Assembly (NCBI GenBank): GCA_036897095.1
Contig: JAYMSP010000076.1
Coordinates: forward strand, 26,947-90,946
Length of the DNA: 64,000 nucleotides
Direction: 5' to 3'
DNA from: Plantago elongata
Lineage: Eukaryota; Streptophyta; Magnoliopsida; Lamiales; Plantaginaceae
Within the stretch, counting starts at the first letter, position 1; each line of letters starts with the position of its first letter. The position numbers were made by a program, and so were the translations under genes. Shown here piece after piece: positions 21,999-34,640 of the stretch. The notes beneath the pieces are model-generated. The model searched no databases, was not told the origin of the DNA, and saw nothing but the letters and a program-made list of their open reading frames with translations.

Positions 21999-24900
21999 AT
22001 GCGATCATCGGCGAAGAAAGGCGGCGGCACTGCGGCGGAAGCCAGTCGCAGCGGCAATCGCAACATTGAAACTCTCCACCAACGCTTTTACGATGCTTTC
22101 AATCTCGGGTATCTATCTTATCATCACTTGTTTACACTCTCTACCTTTAATTGAATTCCTCCATATCTCTTTACCGTCAAATCTCCTCTACCAATCTGTA
22201 TCTTATTGTCAATTGTAATTCATGATCCACCGTGTTGATCATTTCAGATGCTTTGTTTACATTAATACTTTTGCTTCGGAGTATGGTATATACTCACTCA
22301 GCTTTGGAGATTGTTTAGCTCTTACCTTGTAGGTTTATATGCCTAATAGTAAAACCTTCGAATGATGTTTTCGTGTAGGTTATCATACCATACTTGATTA
22401 GTTATGTGTATTCCCTATGCATATATGAAGCTCTACTTCAATTGTATTTCAGTCGAGATTATGATTGAATTTCTAATTTCTGCCTAAAGCTGGAAATTAG
22501 TGAGTCTTTACCTGAGGTGAAGTAGTCGGGTGTTTGGTGAGATTGACTATCTGCATTATGCTAGAGCTACTTCCGGCTCATTTGAGAAGCTGCAGATTAT
22601 GTTGTTTTGTTGCTTGATCTTTCGCTACGCATTGATATACTACAAGTGAAGGAAGTCATGACGAGAACTGACAAATTAGAAGACAAACAGGAAACATGTT
22701 ATTGAGTAGAAAATTGCTCATGCAAATTAGGATTTTAATTTCTGAGGTTAGTTGATTCCTACTCCCTATGGCCGAGACCAAATCTCACATATTTTATTTA
22801 TATGTGCCCCAATACAAATCTCCCGTTTCCTCTTTTTGGCATAAATGGTTGGGCACTTAATCCTACAATACATTTGGTCTAGGACGGAAGGGGTATTTAA
22901 ATAACAAATCTTGATTTCTAACTTTTATACGTAGTGTCTTAATATGACTAAAAATATCACATTGCGGTAAGTGTAACATGGTGCTAGACAGGATTGACCG
23001 ATCCTAAGACTGTTAACAATTAAATCGCTGCTCATCCTAATAGGGAAAGCTGTGATGTGAAACCCGGAGAACATCCCAGTAGCAGATCAACTGCATACAT
23101 GATGAGGGTGGATCCAAAAAGCTGGAAAACTAACACTATAACTTACCCTCTATGTTCTAACCCATTTACCATCCCATTTTTTATCAAGATCAATCACATA
23201 AGCAAGTGAATGGTGTAGTAATGGCATGATCTTAACCACTAACCAGGTGAACCCCAAGAACTGTGCTAACTAATCCCGGTACTGGCTCATGGAGAAATAA
23301 TTATTACCTTTAAAAGATGCATATGACTGAAGAGTTCAGGATTTCCCTCTTCAAGAAGTCGAACTTGCATTTGCACAAAAGTGAAGAAGTTCATAATCAT
23401 AGTCATACATTTCCGTCCTCCAATGAACCCCCCTAACATTAGTTTCTCTAGAAGATTATATCAGATTCTCATATTGCCTTGCATGTGGTGTCTCGTTGCA
23501 GAAGTCGGCTGAACAGAGAGAATTGGTATTGTGCTGACATTGAGATTCAAAAGCTGGTGCTCCGTTCAATTGAAGCATTCCTTGATTGTATAGCCCATGA
23601 ATCATTACACCAGGCACTTATTAAGGTACATCGTCCCCTGAAATTGTTGAGCATTAATAAACTTTTTACATGCTCCGCTCTTGTAAAATTGCTCTTGTTT
23701 TTTCTAGTTTCAGTTAATTGTTTCACCTAATAAGATAAATTAATGGCATCAGATTGTGTTTCCATCCAAGTTGGCTAAACATGATGTACCTAGCATCAAA
23801 TTCAACCAGCAAAACTTGTAAACATTATTAACTGCATGGGGGACCGTTGGGGGGGGGGGGTGTGGGCAAAGATTTGCTGCATAAGTTTTAAACGGAGCAT
23901 TCTCTGTCCTTGCCAATGATATTAGGCCTTTCTCTTCTTTTCCAGGAATCACTGGCTGATATGGTGAAAGCTTTGTATAGTATTCTTGAATTGAAAACTC
24001 AATCTATATTGACATTGGCCTCTGGTGTTGCTGTAAACATGGTCAAGATTTTGCCAAGTTCAATGCTTCAATCGCATCATGTTCTCAATCTCATCCATCC
24101 TTTAGCAGATTTGCTAGCTTCTCAACAACTACAAGTTGCTATATCGTGTGCCGCTGCCCTGAGCATCATTATGTCAAAACTTAGAGTTAGACAGGAGAGG
24201 GTAGCCCTGGAGATTTTGAAGGAGAGCAAAGCAGTTGGACATCTGGTTCAAAATGTCAACCAATACTTTAATGGTGATAAACCAGTTGAATACTTAGAAG
24301 AGAATGCATCTGCATTGAGTAAAATGTTGTTGCGGTGGCCATCCTTTAGATACCATGTCTGGAATTGTTCTGATCTCTTAAATGTTCTGGCTACAACCAA
24401 ATTTGCTTCCAAAGATTCCGCAAAGGTTGCTGTTCTACAGCTATATTCTACCTTAGGTATTCCCCCCATCTTCCATGAGTTTCGATCTATTCGCAGTAGT
24501 CTGGTGATGTGGTTTTTATGATGCACATGCAACTTTTGGTGTTATTTTCAATTGCCAGCTCTGTGTGGTCATGGGGCGGTGAAGCTTCTAGAAAATGGAG
24601 ATCAAATTCTAGAATTGATGATCAGCTGCATGAATCATTCAAACACACACCCAGTTCGCATGGAAGCATTTAAACTTGCTCGGCATTTAGCGGTAGCCTT
24701 TCTCATATTGAACTTGCTATATGAGGTTCTTGACTTCTTGTAGCCTCTGTGCACCTAATTTATTTTTTTCCATGATTATCAGCTTAGCAGAAGAGGATGT
24801 TTAAAGATGATGGCCATATGTTGTGACCGCTTTGTCAAAGCAGTGATCAGTGCAATGAACTCTGATTGCGTAGAATCTATTTTGGTAGAGGCATGCCGTT

Positions 24901-27900
24901 TAGCTTCTTCACTCACCGGGTGGGCTGGCAATCATCACTTATATTTTTGGAGAGAAAGAGTGGACAGAATCCTACTTGATCTTCTCCTGAAGGATTATAA
25001 ACAAATTCACCAACTACATCACGAGTCCTCTGTGGAGGATCTGATAACTGTGGTGCAGCAGAGTTTTGGTGCAAATGTTCCAGGCTCTGTAAGACCATAC
25101 ATATGGGACATTCTTGGAAAGCTTGCAGCAAATTTTGTCGAAGATATAAAACTTGAGATGCGGGGAGATGAATTCCAACTTAAAATCCTTATAATGTGTG
25201 CATGGTAATACACTGATGTGATCAACATACTCCATGTCCCCCACCCCTTCTCTTTTCCTCGTTAAATTCTGACATTGCTTCTGCCATAAGATATTTCATG
25301 TATCTTTTTAGAGTGTCCATTGTTGGATTCTTTTTAAATTCCCTGCAATGTTGTTATGCAGTTTGTCCTTTGCTGACTCAATTGCCAAGTTGCGCCAAAT
25401 TTCACACACTCTGGAAGATATCACCGAGGCTGAATCAGCAGCTAGGGCAGTTCTAATGATGTTGTATTCTTCTTGTAAATTTATTGCAGAATTTTCTAGG
25501 TATATTCTGGGCGAAATAATCAAGTCAAATGCCCATGTCTATACTGAATACTTTCTACAGATTTTAAACGCGAAGGTGTCTGGGAACGAGTTTGGGCGTC
25601 CTGGAGATCTTCAGATTCTGGTGTGTTTAATGAGTTTGGCATGCTATTGTAGTCTTCGCGAATATCAGAAAATGACAATTAGGTATCGAGGATTGAAAAC
25701 TATCGTCACATTTATAATGTATGGGTTAAGGAATCCTACTCTTATAAAACGATCAAGTATTTTGCCTCATTTGCGAGGTACTCACAGTGAGAGGCTTTGT
25801 TGTTTTCCATGGACAGAAGAATGGGAAGGGGAAGAGATGGTATTGCTTCTAAGTTTGTGGATTCTTGCTGAGTTGTTACGTAATTCCGCTCATGGTGAGG
25901 TCCATCCATTGGACAATCTGGAAGAGTTTTCAGAATCTGACTTTGTTCTAAAACTCCAAAATATATGCAGAGACTGTTATTCTCCTGGTTGTAAATGGTA
26001 CGCAGCTTACGTGCTTTCCTTTTTTGGATTATTTGGTTTTCCGAGTAAATTGGGTAAGAGAGTAGGGAAATCACTTGGTCAGAGTGAGCATTCTGATATG
26101 AAACTCGTTTTGGCAAATGAAGAGGATATATATGTTCACGAAATAGTACTGATGGTTATGTGTCCAGCATTACTTCCTCCTGGAAAACCAGTTAATGGCA
26201 ATGGATCATCTGATGAACCTACTGGCAAGCAAGATTTCGACAGAAAATCTATGAAGGTAGTTTGTCTATCAGCACAAGTAGAAAAACAGCCATTATTGAA
26301 GATATTAGAATATGCCTACTTGGGATACATGCAAGCTTGTGAAGACCTTGTTAAAAAGGTTAAAATCTTTGCGAGGCATTGTAAATTGGAAAGTTTAACA
26401 CAGATGCTTTATAGAAAAAATCCAAAATGGGGTTCTCCGATACCAACTTTTGATCTACGACCTGCTCTCGGGCCAGCCGGAGTAAACTCATCGTAAGCAC
26501 ATTTTCATGTCTCTCCTATTTGGCCCCTCTTTCAGACATCCATGTGACCTCATGTATTTTCTTTTGATGGTATAATTATGCCAGTTCTAATTTTGTGCAC
26601 TTCATAATTGTGTTACTCTTGCTCTAAAACAAAACAGTAATACAGGTCATGTCCATCAGATATGCAGTGCATAAGGTTCTTAATTACACAGAAATCTGAA
26701 TTGTAGATATCCCAAAATATTGACTTTTCAGTAGTGAGTGTCTTACTTGTATTACTTGAAAAGGCTAGCTTACATGCGATGCGAGAGTGAGTGTCTCATC
26801 TTGTATTGCATATTTACATATGAAAGATTAGTTGCATGTTTCATGTTTGCATTTTGCCCTTTTCAGGAATATTCTCTTGGAAGCCAACTCGAAACAACTT
26901 TCAGATTGGAAGTGCAACAACTGCCCGGTTTTGGTTTCACATCTACATGTTCACAAAGTCATAGTGGAGTCAAGTTGTGATTATCTGCGAGCCTTATTTC
27001 AGTCGGGGATGCAAGAAAGGTAACGAATAGCTAAAGATGGTTGTGTGTGTGGGTGTGCTGCGGGTGAGGGGGGGGGGGGGGGGTATATATATTTGCACGC
27101 CTTGTTGATATGAACCTTGCCATATTGTTATTGACAGTTTTTCCGTTTGACTCTCATCCTATTCTCATGCATTCAATAATTCTATTCCACTCCATTTCTG
27201 GATGTATATCTGACTATAGAGCTTTTGAGGAAATGCTTGCTTCTTGCTACATCTCCCAACCATGTATACTGAGCAATCACATTTAGGCTATATACTATCT
27301 AATTGTTATTGACTGTTGGGCCTTGACTCAAATGTTTGTAGGATAATTCTTTGATTATAAATATTTCCACATATTTTCCAACCTATTGAGATAGGATACC
27401 ACTGTAATGGTCCTCCTTCAAAGTTTCCAACCTAGCATCAAGTCACAAGTCTTGCAATTTGTGAAGTGTGAACTCAAACGTATGTACGATAAATATTCTC
27501 TGATGAAAATATTTTCATGTCATTTCCCATGTATTGAGCCTGCTATTATATGGTGTTGACTGTTGACAGTGCCATTTCCAGTTCGATTATGGTTAGATCT
27601 ATCTTTATGCATCAGAATTTGTGATAAGATCGATGTGTATTTTAAATCTAAGCTAGTTAATCTGCTTTCTTATTATTAGGGTTGAATTTACTGCAGTGGG
27701 GAACACAAAATCGATTCCAGTAATCACAACATACTGATAGCTTAACGCCAACCCTAGAACTTGAGTCAGTTCAGTTCAGTTGTTTCAAAGATAAAAGTCA
27801 AGACTAATCAACAATATGAAAATAATGAGGGGATATACTCATTATTACTGAAAATTAATTAACCAGATTAAAGTTTCACATGCCATTTATTTCTGTCTGT

Positions 27901-28401
27901 TGGTGCAGCAACACACAAATCATCAGGGTACCTGTGAGTTGGGAGTCGCTCAACAAGCTCGTTGTCTGGTTCTACTCTGATAAGTTGTCGGTGCCTAGTA
28001 TTGACTGTTTGTGGTATAATTTGGATCTGGAGGAGAAATGTAAAGAAGTCCAACAATACTTGGAGCTTTGTTGGCTAGCTGAATATTGGTTCATTGAGGA
28101 ACTTGGCGAAGAATGTTATAAGGTTGCAAAGTCTTGCTTGAAGTCTTCCTCGAGTTTATTGTCCGCCAAATTAATTCAAGTTGCCGCTAATCTATCCCAG
28201 TGGAAGTTGACTCAAGTTGCAGCAAACTGTATGGCACCAGCATACCATCACCTACGAGACTCGGGTGAACTTGATGCCTTGGACGACAATCTTGTCGAGA
28301 TGGTTCGGGCCGCATCTGTTTTACTTCTTCAGCAGGGCAGCAGTGACCAACTCTCGTCATATCCATATGTTTTAGATGGAGAGATATATTACTCATTTTA
28401 G
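21999..28401 (+). CDS. ARM-repeat/BTB-POZ protein, At1g04390-like (1,025 aa, 8 exons)
   Basis: Coding exons: 21999-22108, 23502-23625, 23946-24456, 24559-24692, 24783-25204, 25362-26492, 26867-27019 and 27909-28401. All introns are GT-AG, phases agree, and the total is 3,078 bases. The protein starts MRSSAKKGGG and resembles Arabidopsis At1g04390. The first 800 residues are helical, armadillo-like sequence (LADLLASQQLQVAISCAAAL and similar). The BTB domain lies near residues 820-925, with VLVSHLHVHKVIVESSCDYL and then IIRVPVSWESLNKLVVWFYS. BTB proteins commonly serve as substrate adaptors of CUL3 ubiquitin ligases; whether this one does is inference. The first intron is 1.4 kb. Introns 2 and 7 contain G-runs (23849-23860 and 27068-27083). 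Confidence 0.93.
27068..27083 (+). repeat. Poly-G tract (16 G) in intron 7 of the ARM/BTB gene
   Basis: Sixteen consecutive G residues lie about 50 bases downstream of the exon 7 donor. A second run of 12 G lies at 23849-23860 in intron 2. Such tracts can form quadruplexes in nascent RNA, and their length calls may be unreliable. Confidence 0.8.
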
Positions 28402-28580
28402 AGACTAGGATGTCATAGTCATACACCTTGTAAATGGATCACCGTTCCATAGACTACCTATATATACTTGCATGTCTGTACAGAGGATTCAATGAACTCC
28501 ATATTTAATCACTAATAGAGACCTTACTTTAATAATAGTCAGATAAGTCAAGGTAGGATCCCGGTCCGTCATCCGTGAAC

Positions 28581-29021
28581 TAGGTTTGCAAACGAGCCGA
28601 GCCGAGCTTTACAAAAACTCGGTCCGTTAAAAAAAAATTTATCAAAGCTATTGAGCTCGAGCTCGAGAGTAAATTTTGTTATTCGAGCTTTTTTATTTTA
28701 TGTTAATGAACATTTAAAACTCGAAAGCTCGAACTTAACTTGGCTCGTAAGCTCGAAACTGGCAAAGCTCGAATTTAACTCGACTAAAAAATTTAAAATT
28801 CAATTAAATGAATATTATTTTTATTTATTATTATATTTACAATATATATTATTACTAAAAAAGACTATTCGAATAACTCGTCGAGCTTTCAAGCCGAATA
28901 ACACATTATTTGAGTTCGAGCTTGAAATATTTTCGAGCTAAAAATAGAGCTCGAACAAATCGAGCTTTTTTCGAGTCGAATTCGAATAGTTCGAAAAAAG
29001 TTTGACTCGTTTGCAGTCCAT
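28581..29021. mobile_element. hAT-like non-autonomous element, short copy (441 bp)
   Basis: It begins TAGGTTTGCAAACGAGCC and ends CTCGTTTGCAGTCCAT. The flanking 8-mers CCGTGAAC (28573-28580) and CCGTAAAC (29022-29029) match at 7 of 8, consistent with the 8-bp target duplication of hAT elements. The subterminal parts are full of GAGCTCGAGC-type palindromic words. There is no transposase. A longer relative lies at 55180-56171. It sits about 180 bases past the stop codon of the ARM/BTB gene, so it may lie in or next to its 3' untranslated region. Confidence 0.7.
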
Positions 29022-29100
29022 CCGTAAACCTGGCATGGAGGGGATATACTCATTATCATTGAAAATTAATCAATTAGATAAATAGTTGCTTTTTAAATTC

Positions 29101-29208
29101 AATGGAAGCTGAAACTCAGGCTGCTAAACTTGTTGCTGATATTCGTAAGAGGAAGGGGTTGAAGGAACAGATGACCCCTCTCTCTGATTTTGAAGACAGG
29201 TTGTGAGT
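29101..29208 (+). pseudogene. Fragment of elongation factor 2 (last ~34 codons)
   Basis: The frame reads MEAETQAAKLVADIRKRK, then GLKEQMTPLSDFEDRL and a TGA. This is the conserved C-terminal tail of eukaryotic eEF-2. Nothing upstream in any frame looks like the rest of EF-2, so it is a detached fragment, not a gene. It was probably moved by a transposon or is the 3' remnant of a retrocopy. A shorter, damaged copy lies near 30517. Confidence 0.85.
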
Positions 29209-29324
29209 TGACGATTATTAAACTTGCGGCGGTTATAAAAAATACTCTCGTGGTGGTTATCCAAAATAAAAAAAAAAAAAATTCACTAAACACAATGTAT
29301 CATGAAAAACAATTTACATATACA

Positions 29325-29530
29325 TATATAAAACCCTCCACAATATTATTCAAAATGTTTATGTTGTTAAATGCATACAAATTGTTGTAATATAAAAAAA
29401 ATTAATGTTGAAAACATATATATTTTTATTAATAATATTGATGATTTTCGCAACAATATAAGTCCGTTTATATATAAATTATCATGAGACCATCTATGAG
29501 ACTTGCTCTTTACTATGAACAATTGTGACA
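29325..29530 (+). repeat. Dispersed direct repeat, copy 1 (~200 bp)
   Basis: From ATAAAACCCTCCACAATATT to AATTGTGACATA this stretch matches 31335-31510 (ATAAAACCCTCCATAATATT...), including the shared TGATGATTTTCGCAACAA/CGATAATTTTCGCAACAA part. Both copies end in an ACTA(T/A)(G/A)AACA-like motif, close to the presumed left end of the CACTA element. It may be part of the same transposon family. Confidence 0.6.
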
Positions 29531-30516
29531 TACATATACATAAAAAAAATGCACAAAGTCTAATAAGAGATTGTTGGTCCGGCAAAGTAAAAGACAAGAG
29601 GGAAGTTGAATAGTCTTTTCAAACTTTTGTCGATAAACACATCTGATACTTAAATGGGGTATTCTATCGTTAGTCAGTGTGTCGCCTTGACAAACATTAG
29701 TCACCTATTTTAATTTCCTGGATTAAAACTTCAACGGTGAAGATCGAATAGTCTCCTACCTTTCGCACTAAATGTTGCCATGTCGAGTCGCACGTGATGT
29801 TGCGCTACGTGTTGCTATAAATCACTTACATCGCTTAAAATAGTTAAGCTTAATTTTTAAATATTGTTAAAAAAATATTTTTCATATATTCAATACCCTT
29901 ACTAACAAAAATAAAATCTTTAAACGAAAAATCAAAACGTTTAAAATATTCTCCAAAGGTTGGAGATTAAACAAAAATCAAAATTAATAATAAAAATTAA
30001 ATTAAAAAAAATCCGGTGATTTTACTTTAGGGTTCATGTGAATGTCGTTCTCTTTCTCGTTAATTTTCAGTCTTGATTGTGAGTAATGTGAATATTTATG
30101 ACTAAATTTTTAAGATTATAATTCTCTTGCAAATTATATAATATGTGTTTAATTATTATTTTTTGAAAATTAATGAAAAAAATAAATTTAAATAATAAGT
30201 AGGGTTGAGGGCGATAGAAAACGATAGTAAAAAATGCGATACGAAGTAATGATTGAGTGCGATAGAGAGCAATGGACATGTGTCATATTATCAAGGCAAC
30301 ACCTTGTCTGAATGATAAATACATGTAAGTAAATAATACATCAAGTATAATTGTATCTGGAGGTGGCGTAATCTCCAACTAATTCACTTCGGCCTTTCTG
30401 AGACCTGAAATCCATCAGAATAGATAATTTAGTTTTTTCTATGATAATTGTATTCAAAAGAACTTTGATGTTGTTCATTAATTTCTCAAATTAAGTACTT
30501 AATGTACTTCACGCTG

Positions 30517-30561
30517 CTGATATTGATATTCGTAAGAGGAAGGGGGTTGAAGGAACATAAA
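30517..30561 (+). pseudogene. Second, decayed elongation factor 2 tail fragment
   Basis: The stretch encodes ATTCGTAAGAGGAAGG-type sequence matching 29138-29175, with a three-base insertion (GATATTGATATTC) and one extra G that breaks the frame, followed by an early stop. It is about 45 bases long and shows that the piece carrying the EF-2 tail was duplicated locally. Confidence 0.6.
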
Positions 30562-30618
30562 GTGAATTGGTTCCAAAGTTCTGAATGTATTACCGGTCGA
30601 TAGATTAGAAAATAACTC

Positions 30619-30768
30619 TGATTGGCATGGCACTCAAATGGCCATTTGGATGGGATTTTAGTGAAATTGTGTTTTAAATGGAATTGAAATGGGATATTTG
30701 AAGTGTATTTTAGGTCAAATTAATATTCATCGAGCCAAATGGAGCGATTTAAATGCTATGGCAATCAA
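30619..30768 (+). mobile_element. MITE family 1, copy 2
   Basis: It runs from TGATTGGCATGGCACTCAAA to TGCTATGGCAATCA, is about 150 bases long, and is homologous in reverse orientation to 18540-18678. The termini pair with each other as imperfect inverted repeats. It interrupts a local direct repeat: the sequence before it (about 30565-30618) and after it (about 30820-30870) is continuous in the second copy at about 31060-31160. Confidence 0.75.
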
Positions 30769-31334
30769 CCCATTAGTCATTAAGGTACAAATCATGTTTT
30801 TGAATAGTTAGTACACATCTATTATTTGAGCCTCTTCTGCAGTAACCAAGTATATTCTTGATTATCAAATACGTTAGACGTCTAAGTCAGGGAAGAAAAT
30901 CATTTTTGGATAACCACTCGTACCGAGCAAGTCTTTTGGGATAAAACAATTTCAAAGTTTAGTCAAGACACCAAACTCAGACTACATAAAATTTAATCTA
31001 TAAACCTAATCTCGAACTCAACAATATATATATATAAAGAATAAATAAGACATGAGTATGAAGTAAATCAGTTGTAAAGTTCTGAATTTATTATTTGTTA
31101 ATAGATTAGAAATATTATTTGAGCCCCTTCTGTGGTAACCAAACATATTCTTCAAACATACCCAAGTTGGGGAGGAATTATACATGAATAACCACGGCAA
31201 GTAGATATCTTGCAATACAATCTTATGAATAAACTAAAATAGAGGGCCGCAAATTATAATTATATAAAAAAATAATAAATGTTTCATCAAGAATAACATA
31301 TTATGAGAAACAGTCGCTATATAGGTACATGTTA

Positions 31335-31510
31335 TCTATAAAACCCTCCATAATATTACTCAAAACGTTTACATTGTAAACGAAATAAGTATTATTGTCA
31401 TATGAAAAAAACACCAATAGCATCGATAATTTTCGCAACAAAGTACGTCTCTACATAAATTATCTCGAGACCACCTATAAAGTCTTTACTAAACACGGAA
31501 TTGTGACAGA
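31335..31510 (+). repeat. Dispersed direct repeat, copy 2
   Basis: Homologue of 29325-29530. It ends at the place where the TGTCACTAA/GTGACGGAA subterminal repeats of the CACTA-like element begin. Confidence 0.6.
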
Positions 31511-32092
31511 ATTAGTCTGTCACCCTTCCCCTTGTCACTAACTGATTGTGACAGAATTCGCTTCCGTCATAATATGTTGTGATGGAATGTTTTGTCACTA
31601 AGTGACAAAAATTATGTCACTGATTTTGCGATGCCCTTTTGTTATCTAAGATTTGCCATGACGGATTCGTGACAAAAATTTGATTCGTCAAAACAGTGAC
31701 GAAATCGAATCCGTCACTAAGTATGTCATCAATTAATTGGCGGTAAATTTAGCTGCTGATTTACAGTGACGGAAATTTCCGTCACTAACAAATCGTTAGT
31801 GCTCGTGACGAAAATTTTTGTCACTGATAAAAAAAATATAGTTATAAAATTTTGCACCTATTTTCAATATGCCAGTCCTGTATCAGAAATCAGACACACA
31901 AACAATAGATAAATGCTGAGAAATTGTCAAGCTTCATTTAATATCCAAAATATCAAACATCACCATGGATCTGAATAACATTCTAGAACGAAAGTTAACA
32001 ATAGATGTTCATAACATACCAAAATGCAGGTCGAATGTTCAGAAAATAAAAATCATGTCACCATTACTATGAACTTGGTGTAGATGAAGACA

Positions 32093-34640
32093 CTATCCTA
32101 TCATAGCTGACAATTCTGCAAACTCTTGATCCATGGCATCTTGCCTCTCCTTCAATTGACGTATTTCATCATCCTTTGCTGTGAGCTGTTCCTGCAATGA
32201 TGTGATCTTATCTCCCTGCTCTACCAAAGTATCCTCTAAAGGCTTTGTATGATTAGACCCATTGGAACTACCCATACTCACAGATGATGATGTTGCACTG
32301 CCCAAAGCCGAGTACATGTGGTTTCTTTGATTTTTGGTTTATTTGAAGAAAGACCTTGTGATGTCAAAGTCTTCCCCAACTTCTTCAAGTTCTTCAATGC
32401 GTTCTTCCATCATAGACTGCGCACATACAAATCATATTACTTTCTTTTTAGAACAAGTAAAGTAATATTTGATAGAGTCTAATAAATAAAAAAAAAAAAG
32501 AAGATAGTAGCACAAGGAGTGCAAACCATCCCAAAATGTACAAAGATGCCAATAAACAAAACTGATTCACACCGAGCAGTATCCAAAGACTCACAATTTT
32601 ATAGTCAGAAACAAACAAAAGTCTCAGCAAACCTTCACATTGAAAAATTTAGTACTGGAACTAATTAAGGAGCCCAGCCAGAGAACCAAGAACCAGACCA
32701 AACTTTCAATTAAATGCTCCTTGCTGAACAGAACCAAACCAAAACAGTTAACTAACCAAACTAAACTTTCAATTAATTACTCCTTCTTGAACCAAACTAT
32801 TAAACAATTAACTAACCAAACCAAACTTTCAATTAACTACTCCTTGCTTTCATGTATGGAAAGAAATAAGTATTAACAATTAATGAAAAGTTATACTTAC
32901 TTTGATCTTTGCTGATTTTTCGTCCACGGGAACACCATTCCTGGCTTCCTGCACTTCATCTTCATGAATACCTCAAAAGCATTTGGTTTTAAACCCCCAG
33001 CTTCCTTCTACTAAATACAAGTAGATTTGAACAAGTCAGTAGTAAAATTTGTAAGTTCATGTTATCATTAATTATTACAAAACTCTAATTCACACAATGC
33101 TCCAATGATATCACTGTTTGCAAAAATCACAAGTTTAATGCATACTTAGAAGGTATTATTAAGAATAGAAAAACAAAGGTTGCAATTAAAAATAGTTTTA
33201 TGAAATCCAAATAAGTTAAAACTAGTTGTAAAGATAATTTACCATATTATCAACGTGAGCAATAACCGGGATAGAGCCGCCTAGATGAACCGCCATTCCT
33301 GACCCTTCTCCATCAACCTATGTACGCCGGTTTTGGCTCATTTTATTGCTCAACTCCTGAAACTCGGGTGAATTCCACCAATTACGCCATTCAGCGAATT
33401 GCTCTTCACTCAAACCATCAGGCTTCGTTTTATTCTTCAAGTAGAAAGCAAAAATCGACTCATCAATGCAGAATATTACTTGGATGCATGAATCTTCCAT
33501 GCCTTGTAATATTCCTCATCTTATGATTCATCCCAGATATATTCTTTTTGCGAAGTGGAATTTAAACTATTATTATTTATATTTAATCTCTACAATTAAA
33601 GCAAATGACATTCAAAAACTGACTTCTATTTTGCGCAAATAAACATTAAACAAGTATTGTACACTTTTCCTGCAAGATAACAAGTACTGTACATCACTGG
33701 TCCTGCACATTTTTATATTTATACCTCTTTAAACTATTTCACATTAATCACCAAATCAACCAAACAGCTCGTTTCTTACACAAGTAAAACAAATTCACCA
33801 AATGATACACAACAGGCTATACAATCAAGGCCACAGGTTCAAGTTTTGTTGCACCACATACCTTGAAATTGATGAAGTAGTCCCTCTTTTGTGACTCCTC
33901 AAGGAGCTTCCATTGGAAGGCATTATCATGAATCTTATCTAAGAAGCATTGTGTAATCGTTGAACCCGTATTATGAGGTATCAAATTTGTATATATAGAT
34001 CAAAGAACCTATAATAAATAATAAGTAACACAAGTAACTGCATTAGTATTAATACACATCAAGCTGACACTCCACCATTCAAAGACAAGGGGAATATTTT
34101 GCAAGCTAGGCACTAAAAGATGTGAATGGATCTTTTCTGTTTGTTTATTTTACGTATGAATTTGCTTACTTAAATATGGTATTAATGAATAAGGATTTAC
34201 CATTTTCCGTCTTGGGATATAGTCGCAACCTTGCGGTTTGAGCGAGGCGGATGTGGAGGATCATCTGAAAGTGGATCATGATTACCAACATCCGTAGTAT
34301 GTGAGGCAGAACCACCACGGTACTCTAACCTAGCACCAGCAGCGTGCATGTGGGGACTACCACGTCCAGCCGATGACTGTTGTAGGGGTGATGAGTCACC
34401 AAGTCCAGCACTACCCGTATGACCACGACCACTAGCACCACGAACAATAGCACCACGTGCAACATCACACGTCCAATAGCACCCCGTGCAACATTGCCAC
34501 GTCCAATAGCACCCCGTGCAACATCGCCACATCCAATAGCACCACGTGCATCATCGTCACGTCCAATAGTACCATGTCCAGTAGCATTGCGTCCTATAAC
34601 ACCATGTCCTGTAGTACTACGTCCATAATCACCACGTCCT
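32093..34640 (-). pseudogene. Second CACTA open-frame remnant (Ptta/En/Spm-type)
   Basis: Scattered minus-strand pieces fit the second gene of plant CACTA elements. From 34640 there is a Gly/Arg-rich repeat segment. Near 33500-33318 there is FAEWRNWWNSPEFQELSNKM, resembling the pfam03004-type conserved block. At 32317-32093 there is a C-terminal coiled coil (LEDTLVEQGDKITSLQEQL, then DDEIRQLKERQDAM). Introns or decay separate the pieces, and I could not join them into one frame. Confidence 0.6.
34442..34640 (-). repeat. 30-bp minisatellite within the CACTA second open frame
   Basis: Units begin at 34471, 34501, 34531, 34561, 34591 and 34621, preceded by a partly matching unit from 34442. The plus-strand core is GTCCAATAGCACC(A/C)CGTGCA. 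In minus-strand frame each unit encodes ten residues of the GRGNVARGAI type. The period is a multiple of three, so the repeat keeps the reading frame. Confidence 0.85.

Noticed and set aside
34442-34640. CRISPR-like array
   Set aside because: The units are contiguous without unique spacers, in a plant transposon. The 20-bp and 49-bp arrays were rejected for the same reason.
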